From contig JAJECR010000312.1 in the NCBI GenBank assembly GCA_022821935.1, positions 1-16,435 of the forward strand: a stretch of DNA of 16,435 nucleotides, in the 5' to 3' direction. The notes beneath the pieces are model-generated. The model was not told the DNA's origin and did not search any database. It worked only from the letters and a program-made list of their open reading frames with translations. The stretch's first letter is position 1. Every line of letters begins with the position of its first letter. This DNA comes from Candidatus Latescibacterota bacterium (lineage in GTDB: Bacteria > JAAXHH01). The position numbers and the translations under genes were made by a program. Positions 1-7,576 of this stretch are shown piece by piece.

Positions 1-887
1 TTCAGCGCTTCGAAGCACAGGACTACATCTGCGGCCCGGACCTGGCTACGCCCGTCTTCCTCATGGAACGGCTCGAGAAGCCGTTGCTGGTAGAGGGTCC
101 GCCCGGCGTGGGCAAGACGGAGATCGCGAAAATGCTTTCCGGCGCGCTCGACCGGCGCCTGATCCGCCTGCAGTGCTACGAGGGGCTGGACGAATCCAAG
201 GCGCTGTACGAATGGGAATACACCAAGCAGCTCCTGTACACCCAGATGCTCAAGGACCGCATCGGCGAACTGCTGAACCAGACCGAAACACTCGGCAACG
301 CGGTCGAGACGCTGAACCGGGAGGACAGCGCTTTCTTCTCCCGGCACTTCCTGCTTCCGCGGCCCCTGCTGGAAGCCATCCTCGCGCCGGAGCCCGTCGT
401 CCTGCTCGTAGACGAGATCGATCGGTCGGACGATGAATTCGAGAGCTTTCTCCTCGAGGTGTTGAGCGACTTCCAGGTCAGCATCCCGGAACTCGGCACG
501 CTGACCGCCGCGCAACGCCCCCTCGTGGTGCTGACCAGCAACGCCAACCGGAACCTGTCCGAGGCGCTCAGGCGGCGCTGCCTGTACCTCTATATAAACT
601 ACCCCTCCCTCGAGCAGGAGATCCGGATCGTCCTTTGCAAGACGCCGGGCATCGACGAGGACCTGGCGAACCAGGTCGTCCGGTTCGTCCAGAAGATCAG
701 GACGCTCAACATGCGCAAGCCCCCGAGCATCGCCGAAACGATCGACTGGGCGCTGGCGCTGGTGGTCCTGAACGCGCGGCACCTCTCGCGCGACGTCCTT
801 TCCAGCACGCTGAACGTCCTGATGAAGGACCGCGAGGATATCGAACGGATCATGCGGGACGGCTACCATGATCAAGCGGCTGGTTGA
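1..887 (+). CDS. MoxR-type AAA+ ATPase, 5' end outside window
   Basis: AAA+ ATPase of the MoxR family, which usually acts as a chaperone-like remodeller together with a VWA-domain partner. The frame is open to the window edge: codons from base 3 read QRFEAQDYICGPDLATPVFL before the first ATG at 63, and this matches the usual MoxR lead-in to the P-loop, so the true start lies upstream. Seen directly: Walker A GPPGVGKT (about bases 96-119), Walker B VVLLVDEID, sensor-1-like VVLTSNANR, and an arginine-finger-type RRRC just after it. About 294 residues are visible. The TGA at 885-887 lies inside the next gene, a 20-base overlap that suggests translational coupling to the VWA gene. MoxR+VWA pairs occur in CoxD/CoxE-type metalloenzyme maturation and in other stress or assembly systems. 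The client here is unknown, because no metalloenzyme subunit is in the window. Confidence 0.9.
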   Translation, partial: QRFEAQDYICGPDLATPVFLMERLEKPLLVEGPPGVGKTEIAKMLSGALDRRLIRLQCYEGLDESKALYEWEYTKQLLYTQMLKDRIGELLNQTETLGNAVETLNREDSAFFSRHFLLPRPLLEAILAPEPVVLLVDEIDRSDDEFESFLLEVLSDFQVSIPELGTLTAAQRPLVVLTSNANRNLSEALRRRCLYLYINYPSLEQEIRIVLCKTPGIDEDLANQVVRFVQKIRTLNMRKPPSIAETIDWALALVVLNARHLSRDVLSSTLNVLMKDREDIERIMRDGYHDQAAG

Positions 888-2103
888 GTTCGCCAGGCTG
901 CTCAGGCAGTCCGGCGTGCGCGTATCCATGGCCGAGACCCTGGACGCCGCCGAAGTGCTGCGGCACACGCCGGTCACCGAACGGCCGGCCTTCAAGGCCT
1001 CCCTGCGGACCACCCTGGTCAAGTCCCGCGAGGACATCCCCGCCTTCGACGAGGCCTTCGAGCGGTTCTTCCTGGTCCAGGTGGGCGACGAGGCGGAGGA
1101 GACAGGCGATCCGTGCGGAGAAACCGAGGGTCCGCCCGACGGGCACCCCGACCTCGACGACACGCACGATGACGGGGAACAGGACATCCGGCCATTCCAG
1201 GACGAACAGGGGGAGGCCATGGCGGGTGACGGGGAAGGGGAGCCCGCGGACGGTGACGAAGCAGACGAGCTCGAAGGCGACCTGGAGCGGATGCTGGCCC
1301 GCGTGCAGGTGGGGGAACAGGCGTCCGACGCGGTCGCCGAGCCCGGGACGCAGCCGAATCAGCAGGCGGAAGACGTCGACCTCTACCAGGAACTGCCTCC
1401 GGGCGACGTCGAGAACCTCTACGAAGCGGTGGAGGAACTTGCCCGGAATCTTGTGACGCGCAAATCGCTCCGTTTCAGGAAGTCGCGCCACGGCAGGGTC
1501 GACATCAAGAAGACGATCCAGCGGAGTTTTCGCACGGGCAACCTGCCCTTTCACATCATCTACAAGCACCGCAAGATCAAGAAGAATGAACTGGTCGTGC
1601 TGTGCGACGTGTCGGGGTCGGTCTGGGAGGTCGCCCGGTTCTTCATCAAGCTGGTCCACGAAATGCAGAACCAGTTCAGCCGGGCACGGAGCTTTCTCTT
1701 CGTGGACCGGATCAACGAGGTGACGGACGAGTTCGACAGCAGGCCCTTCGAAGAAATCGTCGAAAACCTGAAAGACGACCATGCCCTGAATTTCTTCGGA
1801 CTGAGCGATTTCGGAAGGGCCTTCTACCAGTTCCACGACGAACACCTGCTGTCCCTCTCCGGAAACACGGTGCTCGTTATCCTCGGCGATGCGCGGACGA
1901 ACTGGTTCGACCCCCAGGACTGGGTGCTGGACGAATTGAATAAAAGGGTGCACCAGACCATCTGGCTGAACCCCGAGCCTATGCAGTACTGGGACACCGA
2001 CGATTCCGTCATGGCCAGGTACAGGCCGCACTGCGATCACGTGCTGGAATGCCGGAACCTCGCCCAGCTCCAGGAAATCGGGGAACTGATACTCAGGGCG
2101 TGA
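868..2103 (+). CDS. VWA domain protein, CoxE-like, MoxR partner
   Basis: 411-residue cytoplasmic protein with no signal peptide or membrane segment. The N-terminal helical part (about 1-75, starting MIKRLVEFARLLRQSGVRVS) is typical of the CoxE-like VWA family. Residues 75-170 form a very acidic, Asp/Glu/Gly-rich, probably disordered linker. The C-terminal half is a von Willebrand factor A domain: the MIDAS motif DVSGS is at 247-251 after ELVVLC, with further candidate metal-site residues at 313-314 (GLSDFG) and D341 (VILGDAR). The start ATG at 868 lies within the end of the ATPase gene, and both frames continue without break. By family precedent the VWA protein binds the MoxR hexamer and recruits it to a target protein; the target is not identifiable from this window. 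The DUF4159 gene follows after 19 bases. Confidence 0.9.
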   Translation: MIKRLVEFARLLRQSGVRVSMAETLDAAEVLRHTPVTERPAFKASLRTTLVKSREDIPAFDEAFERFFLVQVGDEAEETGDPCGETEGPPDGHPDLDDTHDDGEQDIRPFQDEQGEAMAGDGEGEPADGDEADELEGDLERMLARVQVGEQASDAVAEPGTQPNQQAEDVDLYQELPPGDVENLYEAVEELARNLVTRKSLRFRKSRHGRVDIKKTIQRSFRTGNLPFHIIYKHRKIKKNELVVLCDVSGSVWEVARFFIKLVHEMQNQFSRARSFLFVDRINEVTDEFDSRPFEEIVENLKDDHALNFFGLSDFGRAFYQFHDEHLLSLSGNTVLVILGDARTNWFDPQDWVLDELNKRVHQTIWLNPEPMQYWDTDDSVMARYRPHCDHVLECRNLAQLQEIGELILRA

Positions 2104-2122
2104 ACCCGATCGGTTTCATCTC

Positions 2123-2905
2123 ATGAGACGCTTACATCCCGCAAAACGCATCGGCCTGGTCCTGCTGCCCTGCCTGCTCGGCGCGGCGCTGTGGACGACC
2201 CGCGGCGCCGGAGATTCCGGCCACGACCTGTTTCTGCGCAGCGATTTCACCTTCGGAAGGGTGGTGTACCAGAACTTCGGCGGTTTCTACCGGGGATTCG
2301 GATTCGGGCGGTGGTCGGTGGATTTCCCGTCGGCGGACGCCAACGTGATCCGGGCCCTGCGGGCCACCACCTCCCTCAAGATCAACGAGCCGCAGGCCGT
2401 GGAGCTGACCGATCCGGACCTGTTCGACATCCCCTTTCTCTACATCCTGGAAGTCGGTTCCCTTCAGTTCAGTCCCGAGGAAGTGGACGCCCTGCGGGAA
2501 TACCTGCTGCGCGGCGGGTTTCTGCTGGTGGACGATTTCCATGGTTCGCGGCAGTGGGCGGTCTGGGAATCGCAGATCAAGCGGGTGTTTCCTGAACGGG
2601 ACATCGAGGAAGTCCCCGGCGATCATCCGGTCTTCCACTGCTACTACGATTTCAACGAGTATCCCCTGGTGCCCGGCATCGCGGCCCTGTGGAACGCGGG
2701 CAACTACGAGCGGGACGGCGCGCTGTACGGCCATCGGTTGCGGGGCATATCCGATGACGGCGGCAGGCTCATGGTGCTGATGAACTGGAACACCGACCTG
2801 GGCGACGGCTGGGAACACGCGGCCGATCCCGGGTACCCGCGCGCGTATTCCGTGATCGCGTACCGGCTCGCGGTGAACTACGCCATCTACGCGATGACCC
2901 ATTGA
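2123..2905 (+). CDS. Secreted DUF4159 protein
   Basis: 260-residue protein. Residues 1-30 look like a Sec signal peptide: basic MRRLHPAKR, hydrophobic IGLVLLPCLLGAALW, then small residues near a likely cleavage site, so the mature protein is probably exported. The rest is one DUF4159 domain, recognised from FTFGRVVYQNFGG, the DFPSADANVIRALRATT block, LLRGGFLLVDDFHGS, DHPVFHCYYDF, a late DLGDGWEHA and the C-terminal NYAIYAMTH. The family is thought to have a glutamine-amidotransferase-like fold without a demonstrated reaction. The gene starts 19 bases after the VWA gene on the same strand, and DUF4159 genes are often found near MoxR/VWA loci. This suggests one functional unit spanning cytoplasm and periplasm, but that is inference. 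Confidence 0.85.
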   Translation: MRRLHPAKRIGLVLLPCLLGAALWTTRGAGDSGHDLFLRSDFTFGRVVYQNFGGFYRGFGFGRWSVDFPSADANVIRALRATTSLKINEPQAVELTDPDLFDIPFLYILEVGSLQFSPEEVDALREYLLRGGFLLVDDFHGSRQWAVWESQIKRVFPERDIEEVPGDHPVFHCYYDFNEYPLVPGIAALWNAGNYERDGALYGHRLRGISDDGGRLMVLMNWNTDLGDGWEHAADPGYPRAYSVIAYRLAVNYAIYAMTH

Positions 2906-2969
2906 TTCTGTCGCGTCTAATTCTGCCGTTTTGCTAGTGCGCTTTCCAGGTGGGGTAGTCGCAGGATTG

Positions 2970-2999
2970 AACGATCGCTAGCCGAGCGGCCTCATCGTT
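2970..2999. terminator. Imperfect hairpin at convergent gene ends
   Basis: The 94-base gap between the convergent DUF4159 and lysK genes holds one fold: outer stem AACGAT/ATCGTT (2970-2975 with 2994-2999), inner stem CGCT/AGCG (2976-2979 with 2985-2988), a 5-base loop and a 5-base bulge. It abuts the lysK stop codon. Only three T follow on the plus strand and none on the minus strand, so it is a weak candidate bidirectional terminator or just an mRNA 3'-end hairpin. Confidence 0.3.
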
Positions 3000-4067
3000 T
3001 CAGACCCGATTGATTCGCTCGGTGACCGTCAGGTGCCGCAGCGCGGCCGTCAACACCTCGATGGACCGCAGGTACTCGTCCAGCACGATATGTTCCTCTG
3101 GCGTATGGTCCAGGCTGGAGTCTCCGGGTCCGTAGGCGGCGATCGGACACTGCCATGCCGGCCCGACGATGCACATGTCCGATGTGCCCGTCTTCTTCTT
3201 GAAGGTCGGCCGGCCCCCTTCCTTCCGGATGCCCTTCAAAAGGGCCCGGATCAGCGGCGTATTCTTCGCGGCGATCACGCCCGCCAGGCGCTGGTCGCAC
3301 ACGATTTCCGCGGGGCCCGCCTGTCCCATCACGAAATCGATCAGGCTATCCAGATCGTAATGGGGCGGCACGCGCACCGAAAAATACGCTTCGACGCCCT
3401 CGGTCAACCCCTCGTCGCCTGTGCTGAATCGTCTCAACTCGAGCCGGGGCGATTCGAATTCGCTTTCCGTAGTCTGGCCGGCTATCCGCGATTGAAGCGC
3501 GTTGTACAGCTCAATGGCCCGTTCCCCCGCCCGTCGATGGTTCCCCGCGTGATGGGCGTTGGGCTGTTCGAGGCGGTAGTCGAATCCCACGTGGCCCTTG
3601 TACCCGATGGTGACGCTGTCCCAGCTGCTCGGCTCGCCGATGAATACGTAGTCGGGCCCCATGCGGTCCACCAGGTGACGGGCGCCCTTCGAGGTGGGGC
3701 ACTCCTCCTCCACGGCGCCGACGACCGTGATCCGGCCGCTGTCTGTTTCCGTGAACCGGGACAGGGCGGCAGCGAAGGCGGCCAGGGGACCTTTGGCGTC
3801 CACCGTGCCGCGTCCGTATAGCCGGCCCGATTCTTCCCGAATGGGAACGATACCAGGCACGGTGTCGATATGCCCGACCAGGGCGATATGCGGTTCGCCG
3901 CGGCCGACTTCGCCCACGGCATTGCCGGCCTCGTCCACGTGGGCGCGGATCCCCCTTCGTTCCATCGACTCGACCAGGAAGGAGACGGCTTCGCCTTCCT
4001 GCGTGGAAGGACTGTAACGCTCGACCAGGCCCCGCAGCAGCGCGATGTCGTCGCGGTCGCGACTCAT
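3000..4067 (-). CDS. lysK: LysW-lysine/ornithine carboxypeptidase LysK (M20 family)
   Basis: Last enzyme of the carrier pathway: it hydrolyses the bond between LysW's C-terminal Glu and the finished lysine (or ornithine), releasing the amino acid and free LysW. The 355 residues match an M20/ArgE-DapE metallopeptidase: metal ligands in ALVGHIDTVPG (H66, D68), GRGTVDAKGP (D90), the catalytic/ligand pair E120-E121 in GAVEEECPTSKG, and a C-terminal His in LDHTPEEH. The short form, KTGTSDM near the C-terminus and the operon context favour LysK over a free acetylornithine deacetylase. The start ATG overlaps the lysJ stop by four bases (ATGA), so translation is probably coupled. It is the last gene of the operon, and its stop faces the convergent DUF4159 gene. 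Lysine versus ornithine specificity cannot be read from sequence alone. Confidence 0.9.
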   Translation of the reverse strand: MSRDRDDIALLRGLVERYSPSTQEGEAVSFLVESMERRGIRAHVDEAGNAVGEVGRGEPHIALVGHIDTVPGIVPIREESGRLYGRGTVDAKGPLAAFAAALSRFTETDSGRITVVGAVEEECPTSKGARHLVDRMGPDYVFIGEPSSWDSVTIGYKGHVGFDYRLEQPNAHHAGNHRRAGERAIELYNALQSRIAGQTTESEFESPRLELRRFSTGDEGLTEGVEAYFSVRVPPHYDLDSLIDFVMGQAGPAEIVCDQRLAGVIAAKNTPLIRALLKGIRKEGGRPTFKKKTGTSDMCIVGPAWQCPIAAYGPGDSSLDHTPEEHIVLDEYLRSIEVLTAALRHLTVTERINRV

Positions 4068-5359
4068 TCGGCCTCCCGGGCTTCCACCTGGCCGGGACCG
4101 GCGCTATTCGTGTTTACGGCATTTCGGTCTGCCCGATCCTTCCGGTCCGTCTGGTCCGAGCGGTCCGAGCGGTTCCGGTGTACCGGCAGACTTTCCTCAA
4201 GCGATCCCAGCACCGCGTCCACGGTTTCCACGACCTGGTCGATCTCTTCCCTGGTGATCGACAGGGGCGGAAGGAAACGCAGTACCGTATTGCCCGCGGG
4301 CAGGGCCATCACGCCCCGCTCCATGAGTCCCCGGAGGACGGGGGTGACCCGCCCCTTCAACTCGACCCCGATGATGAGGCCTATGCCCCGGACCTCCCGT
4401 ACTACGGGTGCGTGCAGCGCCAAGAGGCGTTCCCGGAAGTACGCGCCCTGCTCCCGGGCGTTATCGACGAGTCCTTCCTCCTCAAGCACGCGCAGCGTGG
4501 CCAGGGCGGCCGCGCAGATCACGGGACTGCCGCCGAAGGTGTTGCCGTGGGACATGGCGGGAATGTCCCGGACCGTATCCGCACAGAGCACCGCGCCCGC
4601 GGGCAGGCCTCCGGCCACGGCCTTCGCCAGGCAGAGGATGTCCGGCCGCAGGTCATGGTGCTGGCAGGCGAACAGGGCGCCTGTCCTGCCGAAGCCGGTC
4701 TGCACTTCGTCCACGACGAACAGGGCGCCTCTTTCCCGGCACAGGGTCTCCACGCGTCTCAGGTATTCGCCGTCGCCGATCCGCACGCCGCCCTCGCCCT
4801 GCACCACTTCCAGGATCACCGCGGCGGTGCCGTCGTCGATGGATTCCTCCATGGCGGAGGCATCGTTGTACTTTACATGGGTGAAACCGGGAACAAGCGG
4901 TTCGAAGGGGGCGCGGTACTTGGGGTTCCAGGTCGCGCTCAGGGCGCCGAAGGTACGGCCGTGAAATCCGCGCTGGGCCGCGATGACGCCCGGCCGGCCG
5001 GTTGCGACGCGGGCGAACTTCAGCGCCGCCTCCACCGCCTCCGTACCCGAATTGCACAGGAAGAGTCTGTCCAGCCCCTGCGGGGCCGCCCGGGTCAGGG
5101 CCGCGGCCAGTTCCGCGCGGCGGTCGTTGTAGAAGGTGTCCGGACAGATCACGAGCCGCTGCGCCTGCCGCGCGACCGCTTCCGCCACGGCTGGATGACA
5201 GTGGCCGATGTTGGCCGTGCCGATCCCGCCGATGCAGTCGATGTATTCCTTGCCGTCACTGTCCCAGAGCCGCGTACCGCGGCCCCGGACGATCACCACG
5301 TCCCGCTTCGGCAGGATGCCCATGGACCCGCGGTCTTCCATTTCCTGGTAGTCTGTCAT
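4064..5359 (-). CDS. lysJ: LysW-aminoadipate semialdehyde aminotransferase LysJ (ArgD family)
   Basis: PLP-dependent class III aminotransferase that converts the LysW-bound semialdehyde to LysW-lysine (or ornithine) with glutamate as amino donor. I choose the ATG at 5359 (431 aa): GGAG lies nine bases upstream, whereas the in-frame TTG at 5374 has no comparable site. Seen: NSGTEAVEAALK (103-114) for phosphate binding, GFHGRTFGALS, VVDEVQTGFGRTG with D217 for the pyridine nitrogen, and K246 in LCLAKAVAGG as Schiff-base lysine. The domain is complete by about residue 390. It is followed by an odd 40-residue tail containing five tandem tripeptides of the form (R/Q)-x-D (397-411), encoded by a 9-base repeat. 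The stop overlaps lysK by four bases. A 144-base gap separates it from lysZ upstream, unusually wide for this operon. Confidence 0.9.
   Translation of the reverse strand: MTDYQEMEDRGSMGILPKRDVVIVRGRGTRLWDSDGKEYIDCIGGIGTANIGHCHPAVAEAVARQAQRLVICPDTFYNDRRAELAAALTRAAPQGLDRLFLCNSGTEAVEAALKFARVATGRPGVIAAQRGFHGRTFGALSATWNPKYRAPFEPLVPGFTHVKYNDASAMEESIDDGTAAVILEVVQGEGGVRIGDGEYLRRVETLCRERGALFVVDEVQTGFGRTGALFACQHHDLRPDILCLAKAVAGGLPAGAVLCADTVRDIPAMSHGNTFGGSPVICAAALATLRVLEEEGLVDNAREQGAYFRERLLALHAPVVREVRGIGLIIGVELKGRVTPVLRGLMERGVMALPAGNTVLRFLPPLSITREEIDQVVETVDAVLGSLEESLPVHRNRSDRSDQTDRKDRADRNAVNTNSAGPGQVEAREAE
4126..4179. repeat. 9-base tandem repeat inside the lysJ 3' end
   Basis: Six consecutive 9-base units, plus-strand core GGTCCGAGC. 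Units at 4153-4161 and 4162-4170 are identical, the one at 4144-4152 differs at three bases, and the outer units are more degenerate. On the coding strand they encode RSD, RSD, QTD, RKD and RAD in tandem. The array lies entirely within the extra C-terminal tail of LysJ and keeps the frame, so copy-number change would lengthen or shorten the tail without breaking the gene. Confidence 0.75.
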
Positions 5360-5436
5360 TTCCTCTCGCTCCAATCGACGCGTAAACCGTTGATTCGTTT
5401 TATCGCCGTCCGCGCCGGAATCGCCTGTTCCGTGGT

Positions 5437-5501
5437 GCCGACCGCTCCACCGGCTTCCGGATTCATCCGTTTTTTCTGCCGCCTGTTCCGTCCCGGTCGG
5501 C
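5437..5501 (-). other. Possible structured element between lysZ and lysJ
   Basis: Just after the lysZ stop, the transcript contains GCCGACCG (5501-5494) and, 49 bases on, its exact complement CGGTCGGC (5444-5437), with a small CCGG-AAG-CCGG hairpin between. The 12-mer CGCCTGTTCCGT (plus strand) also occurs twice nearby, at 5422-5433 and 5480-5491. There is no U-tract, so it is not an intrinsic terminator. It could be an mRNA processing or stability element, or chance in GC-rich DNA. Confidence 0.25.
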
Positions 5502-5503
5502 CC

Positions 5504-6304
5504 TTATCCGCCGATCACCGTGCCCTCGCCACGCAAGGCGGCCGTGACCGGTTCGGGTATTCTGCCGTCGCCCAGGATCACCATGCCCACGCCGACTTCC
5601 AGCGCTTCCTTCGCGCCCAGCAGCTTCTTCTTCATGCGGTCCCGGGCGTGGGTCGCGATCGCGTCGTCGATTTCGTCCCTGGATATCCGGGGTATCAGCG
5701 TGTCCTCATCGTCCGCGTCTTCGAGAAAACCGGGTGTGTTGGAGAGAATGACCAGCCGTTCCGCGCCCAGGGCGTCGGCGATTACGGCTGCCGCGCGGTC
5801 CCCGTCCACGTTCATCGCCTCGCCGTCGTAACTGATGGCCGGGGGGCTGATGACGGGCAGGTAGCCGTGGTCGAGGAGCGTGGTCAGGAGCGACGCGTTC
5901 GCCCTTTCGATCCGGCCGGTGTAATCGTCCCGCAGGACCTTCGTCCTGCCGTCCTCGACGATACGGATATTGGGTTTTCGACGGCCCTCGAGCAGCCGGC
6001 CGTCGACGCCGCTCAGTCCGACGGCGTTCACGCCCAGTTGCTGCAGTTTCTCGACGATGCGGGTGTTGAGCTTGCCGCAGTACACCATGGCGAAAATATC
6101 CAGGGTCTCCGGATCGGTGACCCGGCTCGTGTATCCCGATGGCGACGTGACCATGCGGGGCGGCTTGCCCAGCTGCTCCGATATGCGGTTCAATTCGTCC
6201 GAGGCGCCGTGCACAAGGACCAGCCGTTCGGTCTGCCGGGCGAGATCCTCGAGGACGTAGTCCAGGTTGATGCCCCTGCTGCCGCCCGTCTTCACCACGA
6301 TCAT
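5504..6304 (-). CDS. lysZ: LysW-aminoadipate kinase LysZ (ArgB family)
   Basis: Amino acid kinase-family enzyme that phosphorylates the side-chain carboxylate of LysW-linked aminoadipate (or glutamate). At 266 residues it has the usual length for LysZ. Seen: N-terminal VKTGGSRGINL with K5 and the glycine loop for phosphate, VHGASDELNRISEQLG, the SPSGYTSRVTD segment typical of LysZ rather than classical N-acetylglutamate kinase, and NVDGDRAAA (165-173) with Asp residues of the active site. A basic RMKKKLLGA lies near the C-terminus. There is no N-terminal extension or ACT domain, so no sign of arginine feedback control at the protein level. The start ATG follows the hisS TAA stop with no intervening base, so translation is likely coupled. 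Confidence 0.93.
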   Translation of the reverse strand: MIVVKTGGSRGINLDYVLEDLARQTERLVLVHGASDELNRISEQLGKPPRMVTSPSGYTSRVTDPETLDIFAMVYCGKLNTRIVEKLQQLGVNAVGLSGVDGRLLEGRRKPNIRIVEDGRTKVLRDDYTGRIERANASLLTTLLDHGYLPVISPPAISYDGEAMNVDGDRAAAVIADALGAERLVILSNTPGFLEDADDEDTLIPRISRDEIDDAIATHARDRMKKKLLGAKEALEVGVGMVILGDGRIPEPVTAALRGEGTVIGG

Positions 6305-7567
6305 TTACGTTCCTCCCTCTACTACCGCGCCGACGACCTCCGACCGAGGCATGGAAGTCTGCGTGCTGTCCGCCATGCGCCGCAGCATGACGGCGCCGTT
6401 CCTCACCTCGTCCTCCCCGATGATCAGGACGAAGGCGGCGCCGATCCGGTCGGCCTGCTTCATCTGGGCTTTCAGGCTGCGGTCCTCCCACAGGGCCGCC
6501 GTGCGGATACCGGCCGTTCGAAGCTCCTGGGCCAGGACCACGGCGGCTTCCTTTGCCTCGGCGCCGAGGTAGGCGACGAATACCGACGGTTTCGGCGTAT
6601 CCGGGGGTTCGATCCCCTCCTGCTTCATCGTGAGTATGATACGTTCGATGCCGGAGGCGAAGCCGATCGCGGGCGTATCGGGTCCGCCGACCATCCCGAT
6701 CAGTCCGTCGTACCGCCCGCCGCCGCACACCGCGTTCTGCGCGCCGATGCCCGCGGCCCAGACTTCGAACACGGTCTTCGTGTAATAGTCGAACCCCCTG
6801 ACCAGCCGATGGTTGACCTCGTACGGCCGGTCCAGGGCGTCCAGGTAGGACCGCAGGCGGCTGAAGTGGCCGCTGCATTCTTCGCACAGGTAATCCGCGA
6901 TCCGCGGCGCCTCGTCCGCTATACTCCGGCAGGTCTCTTTCTTGCAGTCCAGAAGCCGCAGCGGGTTCTGCTCGTAGCGGCGTGCGCACTCGCCGCAGAC
7001 CTCGCCCAGGCGCGGCGCGTACCAGGACTTGAGCGTATCGATGTATCCCGGCCGGCACTTCGGACATCCCGTGCTGTTCACCTGGAAGGAAAGCCCTTTG
7101 ATGCCGATGTCCTCGTAGATCTGCCAGGCAACCTGCATCACCTCGAGATCGACGGCCGGGTCCTGGCTGCCCAGCACCTCCACGTCGATCTGGTAGAACT
7201 GGCGGAACCGGCCCGCCTGGGGACGCTCGTACCGGAAGGCCGGCCCGATCGTGAACAGACGCAGGGGCTGGGGCCTGCCGTGAAGCTTGCGCTCGGCGTA
7301 GGCCCGGCAGATCCCGGCTGTGAATTCGGGGCGCAGGGTCATGCGATCGTCGCTGCGGTCGAGAAAGGTGTACATCTCCTTCTCCACGATGTCCGTGGAT
7401 TCACCGACGCTCCGCTCAAAGAGGCCGGTCTGCTCGAAAACCGGCACGTCGATCTGCTCGTAGCCGTACAGTTCGCAGACCCGCCGCGTCTTCTCGGTCA
7501 CATGCCGCCAGTAAGCCTGGTCCTCAGGCAGGATGTCGTAGGTGCCCCTGGGGGCCTTGTAGTTCAT
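6305..7567 (-). CDS. hisS: Histidyl-tRNA synthetase
   Basis: Class II aminoacyl-tRNA synthetase that charges tRNA-His; 420 residues, the usual bacterial length. Seen: the N-terminal PRGTYDILP (6-14), motif 2 FRYERPQAGRFRQFYQID (111-128) preceded by TLRPEFTAGICRAY, the HisA-type VRGFDYYTKTVFEV (256-269), CGGGRYDG and motif 3 IGFASGIERI (301-310). The C-terminal anticodon-binding domain is present from about residue 325, so this is a true HisS and not the HisZ paralogue. The insertion region carries several Cys pairs (CPKC 168-171, CGEC 191-194, CEEC 228-231) that might bind zinc. It sits between lysY (9-base gap) and lysZ (no gap), which is odd for a translation gene and fits the His codons of the leader peptide upstream of the operon. 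Confidence 0.97.
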   Translation of the reverse strand: MNYKAPRGTYDILPEDQAYWRHVTEKTRRVCELYGYEQIDVPVFEQTGLFERSVGESTDIVEKEMYTFLDRSDDRMTLRPEFTAGICRAYAERKLHGRPQPLRLFTIGPAFRYERPQAGRFRQFYQIDVEVLGSQDPAVDLEVMQVAWQIYEDIGIKGLSFQVNSTGCPKCRPGYIDTLKSWYAPRLGEVCGECARRYEQNPLRLLDCKKETCRSIADEAPRIADYLCEECSGHFSRLRSYLDALDRPYEVNHRLVRGFDYYTKTVFEVWAAGIGAQNAVCGGGRYDGLIGMVGGPDTPAIGFASGIERIILTMKQEGIEPPDTPKPSVFVAYLGAEAKEAAVVLAQELRTAGIRTAALWEDRSLKAQMKQADRIGAAFVLIIGEDEVRNGAVMLRRMADSTQTSMPRSEVVGAVVEGGT

Positions 7568-7576
7568 AGCTGCTTC

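Noticed and set aside
5360..5374. TTG start for lysJ at 5374
   Set aside because: The ATG at 5359 has GGAG at nine-base spacing and begins a normal ArgD-like N-terminus; the extra five residues add nothing recognisable.
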